Shown one piece after another: positions 26,382-34,164 of a stretch of 64,000 nt of DNA. The notes under the pieces are model-generated. The model made no database searches, was not told the DNA's origin, and saw only the letters and a program-made list of their open reading frames with translations. Every line of letters begins with the position of its first letter. The stretch's first letter is position 1. The DNA is from Pseudomonadota bacterium (GTDB lineage: Bacteria > Pseudomonadota > Gammaproteobacteria > Xanthomonadales > Rhodanobacteraceae): NCBI GenBank assembly GCA_018240505.1, contig JAFEFQ010000239.1, forward strand, positions 1 to 64,000, read 5' to 3'. Made by a program: the position numbers and the translations under genes.

Positions 26382-28598
26382 TCAGAATTTCGCATCGAAA
26401 CCGACGCCGATCACGCGCGGCTGCAGCGGCGTGGCGCCGACGCGACTGATCGCACCGGTCGGGCTGGTCGGATCGATCAGCGGCGTCATCGCCACATAGC
26501 TGCCTTTGTTGGTCAGGTTCTTGATGAAAAAGCGCAGAGTCCAGCGATCGTTGGCGATGTCGGCGTTGAGATCGAACGCGGTGTAGCTCGGCAGCAGGAA
26601 CGAGCGCGGATCGTGGGTGACGCCGGTCGTGCGCTCGCCCGTATGGCGCAGGCCGCCACCGAAGCGCGCGCTCCAGTTGTTGCCGAGGTCGAATGTGTAG
26701 TCTGCGGTTGCCGAAGCATTCCATTTCGGCACGAACGGCAGACGGTCGCCATCGAGCCCGCCGATCGAAGGGATGGCCTCGGACAGGCTCGCGTCGGCAT
26801 AGGCCGCGTTCAACCCCAGGCGCAGGCCGCTCACCGGCGTGTACACGGCGGAGAACTCGAAGCCCTTGCTGCTTGCCTTGCCGCCGTTGACCGCATAGTT
26901 GACGGTACCGTTGGTCGTCAGCACCTGGATCTTCTTCCAGTCGATGTTGTACACGGCGGCATCCAGGATGAGGCGACGGTCGGCCAGAATCGTCTTGATG
27001 CCGGCCTCGTAGCTGGTCAGCGTGGACGAGCCGACCTGGGGCGGCACGTCCGGCAGCGCGAGGTTCGGCCCGCCCGCCTGATAACCGGTGGCGACGCGCG
27101 CATACAACATCGTGTCCGTATCCAGATGCCAGCGCGGGCTGACCGACCAGGTGCGCACGTTCTCCGCCGAGCTTCCCGGGGTTTCTCCCGACGGCAGTAT
27201 CGGGCTCTGGACGATCTGCGTGAATTCCTGCTCGTTGCGCGCCCAGCGCAAGCCGGCGGTGATGTCGAAGTTCGGATTGAATTTCCAGGTGACGTCGCCG
27301 AACAACGCGTACTCCTTGTACGTCGTCGGCAAGCCCGTGATCGCGAGCGGATCAAGACCCGCGATCGGCGTGCCGTCGAATTCCTGCGCGCTGAGAATCT
27401 GGTATTTCCTGCTGTTCTCGTTCGTATAGAACGTGCCGACGAGCCACTCGAATCGATCGTCGGGCTTCGAAGCCAGGCGGAATTCCTGCGTGGTCTTGTA
27501 CAGGCTGAGCTTCTGGTCGAACGTCGAAAGCCCTGGCGAGGGCAGGCCGAACAGCGGAAACAGCAGGCCGTACTGGAGCGAGACATCGGTAAGCGAATGC
27601 ACGGTCGTGTGCGAATAGCTCGACGCCGAGACGAAATCGGCAAAACCGACATCCCAATTCACCGTCGCGCTGAAGTAGTCGAGCTCGCGCTTGCTCGCTT
27701 CGGGTACGTAGTTGTCGTTGCGGTCTTTGCCGTAGATCGGTCCCAGTGTCGCCGGATCGAGCGCGACCGTGGTGTTGCTGTCGGCATCGACCTTGTACTT
27801 GATCGCGGACAGCGACACGGCAAGGTCGTCGTTCGCCTTCCAGCGCAGTGCGACGCGGCCGCCGGTCTGCGCATAGCCGTTCTCGTCCTTCTCGCCCGTG
27901 CGCACGTTGTCGACGAAGCCCGGCGTCTGTTGGCGCGCGACGCTCGCGGTCACGGCGAGCTGTCCGGGCAGCAGCGGCAGGTTGACGCTCGCGCGAGCAC
28001 CGTAGCCGAGATCGCCCGAACGCGCCATGCTCGACACGTCGCCGCCGACGCGCACCGAAGTCTGTTCGAGATCGGGCTTGCTGGTCGTGTACTGGATCAC
28101 GCCGCCGAGCGCGCCCGCGCCCCAGAGCGTGCCTTGCGGACCGCGCAGGACCTGGAAGCTGTCCACGTCGTAAGGCAGCAGATCGAGCACGTCGCCGGCC
28201 GCGGTCGCATAGAACGAGCTCGAACCGAGCGGCGTATCGTCGATGTACATCGCGACGGTGGAGTTTGCACCGAGCGGCGTGATGCCGCGGATGCCGATCG
28301 AAGCCAGCCCCGGCGTGCCGGTACTGCTCATCTGCAAGCCGGGAATGTAGCTGGCGTAGTCGGACAGCTCGGTCGCGTGCATCTGCTCGAGCTGTTCGTT
28401 GCCGATCACGCTGATCGAGATCGGCACGCTCTGCACGTCCTCGCTGCGCTTCTGCGCGGTCACGATGATGGGGGCGAGCGCAGCGGCCTCTTTTTCGGCA
28501 GGCTCGATTGCATCGCCGTCCGCGGTATGGGCGTAACTCGACAGCAATGCGAGCACGCTGACCAGGGTTGGGATCGCGAAACGGGTTCTTGAAGTCAT
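26382..28598 (-). CDS. TonB-dependent outer-membrane receptor
   Basis: A 738-residue TonB-dependent receptor. A signal peptide (residues 1-25) precedes a TonB-box-like segment and the plug: APIIVTAQKRSEDVQSVPIS, then LSDYASYIPGLQM, RGITPLG and VAMYIDDTPLG. The barrel runs to a C-terminal aromatic residue (GVGFDAKF), as required for outer-membrane assembly. It most resembles the iron-complex/sphingomonad-type receptors that take up sugars, siderophores and aromatic or peptide compounds. The ATG overlaps the upstream M19 stop (TGATG). Linkage to dipeptidases and DgcN/epimerase homologues suggests peptide or muropeptide uptake. Confidence 0.93.
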   Translation of the reverse strand: MTSRTRFAIPTLVSVLALLSSYAHTADGDAIEPAEKEAAALAPIIVTAQKRSEDVQSVPISISVIGNEQLEQMHATELSDYASYIPGLQMSSTGTPGLASIGIRGITPLGANSTVAMYIDDTPLGSSSFYATAAGDVLDLLPYDVDSFQVLRGPQGTLWGAGALGGVIQYTTSKPDLEQTSVRVGGDVSSMARSGDLGYGARASVNLPLLPGQLAVTASVARQQTPGFVDNVRTGEKDENGYAQTGGRVALRWKANDDLAVSLSAIKYKVDADSNTTVALDPATLGPIYGKDRNDNYVPEASKRELDYFSATVNWDVGFADFVSASSYSHTTVHSLTDVSLQYGLLFPLFGLPSPGLSTFDQKLSLYKTTQEFRLASKPDDRFEWLVGTFYTNENSRKYQILSAQEFDGTPIAGLDPLAITGLPTTYKEYALFGDVTWKFNPNFDITAGLRWARNEQEFTQIVQSPILPSGETPGSSAENVRTWSVSPRWHLDTDTMLYARVATGYQAGGPNLALPDVPPQVGSSTLTSYEAGIKTILADRRLILDAAVYNIDWKKIQVLTTNGTVNYAVNGGKASSKGFEFSAVYTPVSGLRLGLNAAYADASLSEAIPSIGGLDGDRLPFVPKWNASATADYTFDLGNNWSARFGGGLRHTGERTTGVTHDPRSFLLPSYTAFDLNADIANDRWTLRFFIKNLTNKGSYVAMTPLIDPTSPTGAISRVGATPLQPRVIGVGFDAKF

Positions 28599-29839
28599 CA
28601 CTTCCTCTCCTCTTGTTTCTTGTCTGCTTGCGTTTTGTCCTGCGGCCTGTCCTCCTCCGGCGCCTTTCCGGATTTGGCCGGCCGCGGCACCCAGCTTTCG
28701 CCGAGCAGGCGGCGGAAATTGCCGCCGAGTACGGCCTGGATGTGTTCGCTGCCGTAGCCGCGGCGCAGCAGCGCCGCGGTCAGGTCGTAGACCTTGAATG
28801 GATGATCGAAGCCGTCGGTATCGATCCTGTCGCGGAAGGCGTAGCTCGACTTGTACGCCGCCTTCAGTTGCTTGTACTGGTCCGGCGGCATCTTGTCGTA
28901 GCCGATCAGGTCCGAGTCCGAACCGATGCCGACGTGCTCGACGCCGACCAGCTTGGCGACGTGGTCGATGTGGTCGACGATGTCTTCGATCGTCGTCGGG
29001 TCCTTGTCCTTGACGAACATGCGCACGCCGGTGATGCCCATGACGCCGCCTTTCGCGGCGAGCTTCCGGATCGCCTCGTCGGTCTTCAGGCGCGGATGGT
29101 TGTTGAGCGCGCGGCAGTTCGAATGCGTGATCGCGATCGCGCGCGGCGACAGCTCGATCGCGTCGAGCGTGGTGCGGTCGCCGCAATGCGAAACGTCGAT
29201 CAGCATGCCGATCTCGTTCATCGCCTTGATGATCTCGACGCCGTAGTCGCTGACGCCGCCGTCGATGCGGTCGGTCGAACCGCCGCCGATCAGGTTCTGC
29301 GAGTTGTAGGTGAGTTGCGCGCAGCGCAGACCGAGCTGGTGGAAGGCTTTGACGTCCCTGGCTTCGCGAAACTCGTCCGCGTTCTGCAGGCCCATGACCA
29401 CCGCGACCCTGCCCTGCTTCTTCGCCTTGTCGAGATCGGTCGCGGTGCCAACCAGGGTGAACACGTCCTGGTTGCGGCCGACGAAGCCGTTCCATGCGGC
29501 GAGGAAGGTAAGCGCGTCGGCGTAGGCACTCGCGCCGCCGACGCCGATCGAGTTGTGGAACCCGGTGATGCCGCAGGAACGGAACATTTCCGCGTCGGCT
29601 GCGCTGAGCGGATCGGCATAGGCCTCGGGGCGGAAATCGATCTTGAGCGGGGCGAGCATGTCGATCACGAGCGAGCGCTCGACGAGATCGACCACTTTCT
29701 TCGGATATTTCTTTCTCGCCTGCATCGCGGGTGCGATTGCGGCGAAGCCTGGCCCGGGCAGCAACAGCGACGATGCGGCAATGCCCGCTGCCGCGAGCAG
29801 GCGGCGACGCCCCGTCTGTATGGCCTGCTGCGATGACAT
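28598..29839 (-). CDS. M19-fold dipeptidase homologue lacking the first metal-site motif, Tat-like signal
   Basis: A 413-residue M19-family protein with a twin-arginine-like leader (TGRRRLLAAAGIAASSLLL), a basic C-terminal tail (KKQEERK) and the later family motifs: DVSHCGDRT, THSNCRALNNHPR and GIGSDSDL. The usual N-terminal His-x-Asp (here SLVIDMLAPL) and the bridging Glu (here VMGLQNADEF, where GIEGGHQ is normal) are replaced. It may bind one metal, use other ligands or be non-catalytic. A subset of proteobacterial M19 proteins seems to share this pattern, so it may mark a subfamily. It is the first gene of the minus-strand run. Confidence 0.85.
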   Translation of the reverse strand: MSSQQAIQTGRRRLLAAAGIAASSLLLPGPGFAAIAPAMQARKKYPKKVVDLVERSLVIDMLAPLKIDFRPEAYADPLSAADAEMFRSCGITGFHNSIGVGGASAYADALTFLAAWNGFVGRNQDVFTLVGTATDLDKAKKQGRVAVVMGLQNADEFREARDVKAFHQLGLRCAQLTYNSQNLIGGGSTDRIDGGVSDYGVEIIKAMNEIGMLIDVSHCGDRTTLDAIELSPRAIAITHSNCRALNNHPRLKTDEAIRKLAAKGGVMGITGVRMFVKDKDPTTIEDIVDHIDHVAKLVGVEHVGIGSDSDLIGYDKMPPDQYKQLKAAYKSSYAFRDRIDTDGFDHPFKVYDLTAALLRRGYGSEHIQAVLGGNFRRLLGESWVPRPAKSGKAPEEDRPQDKTQADKKQEERK

Positions 29840-29874
29840 GCTCGTCTCCCAACGATACTGTCTCTTCTCAGGCC

Positions 29875-29914
29875 ACTGTAATCCTGATTAGAAAATTGTC
29901 AACAATAATTTTCT
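29875..29914 (-). promoter_or_regulatory. Promoter and palindromic operator of the D-peptide cluster
   Basis: On the minus strand TTGACA (29902-29897) and TACAGT (29880-29875) are 16 bp apart, 36-63 bp upstream of the first M19 ATG. A palindrome with perfect 8-bp arms, AGAAAATT (29890-29897) and AATTTTCT (29907-29914) with a 9-bp spacer, covers the -35 element. It is AT-rich in a GC-rich region and lies next to a divergent XRE-cupin regulator gene, a likely binder. Confidence 0.65.
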
Positions 29915-29928
29915 GAATAGGATGATAG

Positions 29929-29956
29929 TTGACGCAACGACGCACGCGCGTATGCT
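29929..29956 (+). promoter_or_regulatory. Promoter of the XRE-cupin regulator
   Basis: TTGACG (29929-29934) and TATGCT (29951-29956) are separated by 16 bp on the plus strand, 49 bp before the ATG at 30005. The operator palindrome ends 15 bp upstream of this -35, so one bound regulator could control both directions. Confidence 0.55.
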
Positions 29957-30004
29957 TGGCGCGGCGCTGAAGAAACGCGGCGCCTTGCCATCACCGGAAG
30001 CTGC

Positions 30005-30700
30005 ATGGATTCCAAGACCCACCACCCGACGCTAGGCAGCGTGTTGCGCTCGCTACGCACGCGGCATGGATGGACGCTCAAGGAAATGAGCGAGCGCGTG
30101 GATATTCCCGTGTCGACCCTGTCCAAGGTCGAGCACGATCGCCTCACGCTGACGTATGACAAGTTGCAGCAGCTCAGCCAACGCCTCGACATGCGCATGG
30201 CCGACCTGTTCTCCGATCCAGACGCGGCGGCCGAACCCGTGGTCACGGCGCGCCGAAGCCTGGGGTTCGTCGACGACGCGGTGCGCGTCACCACGAAGAA
30301 CTACGACTACTACTATCTGTGCACGGAGTTGCGCCGCAAGCGCATGATCCCCGTCGTCGGCTACGTGCGCGCGAAGAGCGTGCACGAATTCGGCGAACTG
30401 GTGCGTCACCCCGGCGAGGAATATGTCTACGTGCTCGAGGGCGCGATCAAGGTGCACACCGAGTTCTACGATCCGGTCGTGCTGCGCGCAGGCGAATCGA
30501 TCTACATCGACAGCAGCATGGGGCACGCCTACGTTGTCGAAGAGTGCGACGAGGCGATGATCCTAGGCATCATGTCGAGCGCGGACGAAAGCCTGATGCA
30601 ATCGCTGATGAGCCTGCACGCGGATACCGGCGCCCCTCGAGCTGCCGGCACCGCGAAACGCAAGACCAAACCCGCGAAAGCGCGCACGCGGAGCAAATAG
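30005..30700 (+). CDS. XRE-family regulator with C-terminal cupin domain
   Basis: A 231-residue transcription factor. Residues about 10-65 form an XRE helix-turn-helix (LGSVLRSLRTRHGWTLKEMS, VDIPVSTLSKVEHDRLTLTY, LQQLSQRLDMRMADLF). Residues about 115-195 are a cupin barrel (HPGEEYVYVLEGAIKVHTEF, LRAGESIYIDSSMGHAYV), followed by a basic Lys/Arg tail. XRE-cupin proteins such as PuuR and SutR sense small amines, amino acids or sulfur compounds through the cupin. The gene diverges from the M19/TonB/DgcN run over a shared 165-bp region with a palindrome, so it is probably that run's regulator. The ligand is unknown. Confidence 0.88.
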   Translation: MDSKTHHPTLGSVLRSLRTRHGWTLKEMSERVDIPVSTLSKVEHDRLTLTYDKLQQLSQRLDMRMADLFSDPDAAAEPVVTARRSLGFVDDAVRVTTKNYDYYYLCTELRRKRMIPVVGYVRAKSVHEFGELVRHPGEEYVYVLEGAIKVHTEFYDPVVLRAGESIYIDSSMGHAYVVEECDEAMILGIMSSADESLMQSLMSLHADTGAPRAAGTAKRKTKPAKARTRSK

Positions 30701-30769
30701 CGCTCTGCGCCCCCGTCTTCCGCCACCCGGCCTTCACCGCAATGGCGGAAACGATTCTTCGCAGAGCGC
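30700..30769. terminator. Nested palindrome between convergent genes, possible bidirectional terminator
   Basis: Outer perfect 10-bp arms GCGCTCTGCG (30700-30709) and CGCAGAGCGC (30760-30769) enclose inner 8-bp arms TTCCGCCA (30718-30725) and TGGCGGAA (30743-30750). The element spans the gap between the stop codons of the XRE-cupin and acylase genes exactly. No U-run is present. Confidence 0.5.
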
Positions 30770-33628
30770 CTACGGATTGCCCACCGTCAACGGGTGATAC
30801 TGCCCGGTCAGCCATAGCGGCAACTGGTCGACGTAGTTCGGGCTGCCGAGCACCGCGCTGTTGCCGCCGGGAATCACCTCGAACGCGTTGATCGGCAGCG
30901 ACATCTCGCCGACGAAGCGACGGCCCGGAGCGGTCGCGCCGCTGAACATGAAATCGTTGACGCCGTTGACACGCAAGGCATGACCACCCGGGTTCACGGT
31001 TTCCCAGCCACTGTCGCGTGCGAAGCCCGGTAGATTCGGCGCGAGATCGGTGAACGGATACGGGCTGCCGGCGCCGGGCACGTTGAACGGGCCGCCGAGC
31101 GGATGCTGGAGCACGAAGCGGTGCAACAGGCCCCAGTGATAGTCGGCGGGATTCGTCGAGTTGTTGAACGCGGCCGCGAACGCGTTGCCCGATGCCTGCG
31201 TCAGCGCGTCCTTCAGGCTCTTGAGCAGCACATAGTCGCGCGCCGATGCGGCATCGGGCGCACCGCTGACGGCGAAGAAATTCACGCCCGATGCACCCTT
31301 GCCGCCGAGCACGGGGAATGCGTCGAGCAGGAATTTCACGCTGGTCCATGCATCGTCGTCGGCAGGCAGATAGCTGCCGAGGCCGAGGCCGGTCAAGGTC
31401 TTGTCCTCGATGTTCTTGATCGCGTTGCTGCGCCAGAGGTAATACAGCGTGGCAGCGACGTCGGCGTTCTGGCCGTAGCTCGATGTGACCGGCAAGCCGA
31501 GCGGATTGTCCACGATTGACGGACTGTCGTAGCCCTGTGCCAATCCGGTCGGCGTAGCGAGATTCCATGTTTGCAGATAGGCCATCGCCTGGATGACGCC
31601 GCTGTCGTTCGCGAGTGCGCCGAGTTGGCTCCATGCACTGCCCTGCGCGTTCGCGTACGCGGTCAGCAGATACGGCAACACGAGTTCCGCATCGGCCGGC
31701 TGCCGATTGCGCTGCACGGTCTTGATATCGTCCGGCGTGATCTTCCTGCCCTGGGCGATCAGCGCAGACAGCAGCTTGCTGATGCGCGTCGCGCGATACA
31801 CGCTGTAGTTGTAGTTGAGGTAGTAGATGCCGCCGCCTGGGCGCTGCATCGCGAGCGGGTTGTTGCCGGTGGTGACGCCGATCGGGTCGTTGTTGCCGTT
31901 GGCGAAGAAGCCCGACGCGGGGTTGATCACGTGCGGCATTTCCGCGGCCGGCATGATCTCGAACGGCGTCGCCTGGTTCGGCTGCGGATGCTGCACCGGC
32001 AGCCAGTCGTGATGCAGCTTGCCGGAACCGTCGCGGATCAGCCACGGCGGAATGCCGCCGCCCGGACCACCGTCCTGCTGCAGGTCCTGGCGGATCGGGT
32101 TCTCCGCGCTGGTGAAGTAGGCGATGTTGCCGGCGGTGTCGGCGTAGGCGAAGTTCTGCGAGCCGAAATCGAAGTACGTCAGCGCGTTCTGGAAATCGGC
32201 GAGGTTGTTCGCGCGATTGATCTTCTTGAACGCCTTCAGTTCCATCGTCGGGCCGAATCCGGTGTAGGCGATCGACAGACCGCTGTTGCCGTCGATCTGC
32301 ACGATCGGACCATTGTTCCGGCGCGGCACGATGATGGTCAGACCGCCGTTGGTCGGGCCGATCGAATCATCGCGCACGAGGTTGTCGGTCACGCCCACCT
32401 GCATCTTGTTCACGTAGTAGCTCTGGAACTGCCAGATCACGGGTTCGGCCGCGCCGTTGTGCACGATCGCGGTCGGCAGGCCGAACGCGTTGAGCTGCAG
32501 CGTCTCCTGGAAGAAATCGGTCACGTCCATCGGGTTGACGGTCGTGCCCCAGCAGACGTTCGTCGTGCAGCCCTGGATGATGCCCGGCGCGCCCGGCACG
32601 CTGACGCCGCTCGCGTTGAGCGGCTGCGCGTAGGCCGGATCATGCGAGGTAATGTGCATCTCGATGAAGATCGGCGGCAGCGCGAGCGTCAGATGCGGAT
32701 CGTTCGCGATGATCGGCTTGCCCGAGGCGGTGACGCTGGCGGACACCGCGAACTCGTTGCTGCCCTCGCGGTCGGCGCGCGAGCGCAGCGTCGGCGCGAT
32801 CAGCGGATGCGCGGCGATCTTGTCCAGCCAGCCCTGCGCGAGCTTCACGGTCTGCGCGGAAATCGGCTGCGGCTGGTTCGCAGCCGATGGCGCTGTCGCC
32901 TGCAGCGACGCGGCGGGCACGCCGCTGCCGCTCGCCGCCGCGCCGGGCGTGAAGCCGGGAATCGTCACGGTCGCATCGGGCGGCGCGAAGCGGTGCGTGT
33001 CGCCGAAGTACAACGCGACCGGATCGACCTTGGCCGCGGCCGCGGCCTTCTGGTAGGCGGCGAAATTGATCGTGCTCTGCACTTTCGACGAATCGAACGA
33101 AAGCTGGTAGGCGAGCCCCTTGCCGATACTGATCGTGTCGATCGGCAGCCACTGCTCGGCCTGGCTGAGGCTCAGCGCGCGGTACTCGGGCGGCAGCGAC
33201 GGCGTCGTCTTCAGCCAGTAGTTGACCCCGTTCGCGTAGGCCTGCAGCCAGCCGCGCGTGTCGTCGTCCATCGCCTGCCAACTCGCCAGCGCGGCCCGGC
33301 GCAGGCCGAGCGTGCGCGACTGGATATCGTTCGCCAGCGCTGGCTGGCCGACCAGTTCGGCCAGCGTGCCGCTGACCGCGCGGCGGTTGAAGTCCATTTC
33401 GAAGAAGCGCGCCCTGGCCTGCGCGTAACCCTGCAGGAAGGCGACGTCGTCGTCGTTCGCGGCGCTGATCGTCGGCATGCCGAGGTCGTCGTAGACGAGA
33501 CTGCCAGGCGCGGACATGCCGGGCGCGGTGATCGTCTCGGCCAGCGCGGCGGTGGTGCAAAATACCAATGTGGAAAAAGCAAGAAGTACACAGTGCGCCA
33601 GAAAGCGGCGCGCGAGCGATGTCGACAT
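30770..33628 (-). CDS. Penicillin acylase-family Ntn hydrolase, exported
   Basis: A 952-residue exported Ntn hydrolase of the penicillin G/AHL/aculeacin acylase family, which cleaves side-chain amides and matures by self-cleavage into alpha and beta subunits. A signal peptide (to about residue 30) precedes the alpha-subunit start block (YDDLGMPTISAANDDDVAFLQGYAQARARFFEMD). The expected autocatalytic Ser is Ser290 in EGSNEFAVSAS, and GKPIIANDPHL follows as usual. Later blocks include NVCWGTTVNPMDVTDFFQE. The substrate could be N-acyl-homoserine lactones, beta-lactams or N-acyl peptides. GGGAGGGGG precedes the ATG. It is convergent with the XRE-cupin gene. Confidence 0.93.
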   Translation of the reverse strand: MSTSLARRFLAHCVLLAFSTLVFCTTAALAETITAPGMSAPGSLVYDDLGMPTISAANDDDVAFLQGYAQARARFFEMDFNRRAVSGTLAELVGQPALANDIQSRTLGLRRAALASWQAMDDDTRGWLQAYANGVNYWLKTTPSLPPEYRALSLSQAEQWLPIDTISIGKGLAYQLSFDSSKVQSTINFAAYQKAAAAAKVDPVALYFGDTHRFAPPDATVTIPGFTPGAAASGSGVPAASLQATAPSAANQPQPISAQTVKLAQGWLDKIAAHPLIAPTLRSRADREGSNEFAVSASVTASGKPIIANDPHLTLALPPIFIEMHITSHDPAYAQPLNASGVSVPGAPGIIQGCTTNVCWGTTVNPMDVTDFFQETLQLNAFGLPTAIVHNGAAEPVIWQFQSYYVNKMQVGVTDNLVRDDSIGPTNGGLTIIVPRRNNGPIVQIDGNSGLSIAYTGFGPTMELKAFKKINRANNLADFQNALTYFDFGSQNFAYADTAGNIAYFTSAENPIRQDLQQDGGPGGGIPPWLIRDGSGKLHHDWLPVQHPQPNQATPFEIMPAAEMPHVINPASGFFANGNNDPIGVTTGNNPLAMQRPGGGIYYLNYNYSVYRATRISKLLSALIAQGRKITPDDIKTVQRNRQPADAELVLPYLLTAYANAQGSAWSQLGALANDSGVIQAMAYLQTWNLATPTGLAQGYDSPSIVDNPLGLPVTSSYGQNADVAATLYYLWRSNAIKNIEDKTLTGLGLGSYLPADDDAWTSVKFLLDAFPVLGGKGASGVNFFAVSGAPDAASARDYVLLKSLKDALTQASGNAFAAAFNNSTNPADYHWGLLHRFVLQHPLGGPFNVPGAGSPYPFTDLAPNLPGFARDSGWETVNPGGHALRVNGVNDFMFSGATAPGRRFVGEMSLPINAFEVIPGGNSAVLGSPNYVDQLPLWLTGQYHPLTVGNP

Positions 33629-33655
33629 GACCCCCTCCCGATGACAGGTTGCGAA

Positions 33656-33674
33656 ATCAAAACGAGCGTTTGAT
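33656..33674. promoter_or_regulatory. Operator-like palindrome upstream of the acylase gene
   Basis: ATCAAA (33656-33661) and TTTGAT (33669-33674) with a 7-bp spacer lie 28-46 bp before the acylase ATG. It is AT-rich relative to its surroundings. The sequence differs from the 29890 palindrome, so a different regulator is likely if it is functional. Confidence 0.35.
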
Positions 33675-33787
33675 ATCGAGTATGCGCCGCCGTGGTTGCG
33701 GCGCCCAGTGCCGTCGCGAAGTTTCGATTCCGCGCCGCAGCAAAGCGCCGCGGCGCACCGGAATCGCGGGTCTTTCCGCTTGCGCGG

Positions 33788-34156
33788 TCAGTCGTCGAGC
33801 CGGCGCAGACAGGCCGCGGCCACGGCAAGCCAGCCACCGATCAACGCGATGCCGCCGACCGGCGTGATCGCGCCGACGATGCGCGGCGCGCCGAGCGCCA
33901 GCGCATACAGGCTGCCGCTGAACAGCACGATGCCGGCCGCGAACGCGAACGCGCCCAGCCTGCGCCAGCGCGATGGCGGCAACGCGAGCGCCACGATCAG
34001 CAACGCGAGCGCGTGCCAGAGTTGATACTCGACCGCTGTGTGCCAGGTGCGCAGCGCCGCCTCGTCGAGCGTGCCGCGCAGGGCATGCGCGCCGAATGCG
34101 CCCAAGGCAACGCCGAGCGCACCGCAGACCGCACCGAATGTCGCCAATCCACGCAC
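33788..34156 (-). CDS. DUF423 (YgdD-type) inner-membrane protein
   Basis: A 122-residue protein with four predicted helices. The family signature is clear: a glycine-rich first helix FGAVCGALGVALGAFGAHALRG, WHTAVEYQLWHALALL in helix two, AFAFAAGIVLFSGSLYALAL in helix three, and TPVGGIALIGGWLAVA in helix four. YgdD/DUF423 proteins are widespread and poorly understood. It is 8 bp downstream of the DUF4340 gene on the same strand and so may be the last gene of the Gld-type ABC operon. Confidence 0.88.
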   Translation of the reverse strand: MRGLATFGAVCGALGVALGAFGAHALRGTLDEAALRTWHTAVEYQLWHALALLIVALALPPSRWRRLGAFAFAAGIVLFSGSLYALALGAPRIVGAITPVGGIALIGGWLAVAAACLRRLDD

Positions 34157-34164
34157 GGTCGCGC

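Noticed and set aside
25119-28592. Plus-strand open frame of 1157 codons opposite the dgcN-like and TonB genes
   Set aside because: Compositionally random (Arg/Ala/Asp-rich), no family motif. It is fully antisense to two recognised genes.
31571-33673. Plus-strand frame of 700 codons opposite the acylase gene
   Set aside because: No recognisable domain. The minus strand shows a complete Ntn-hydrolase protein.
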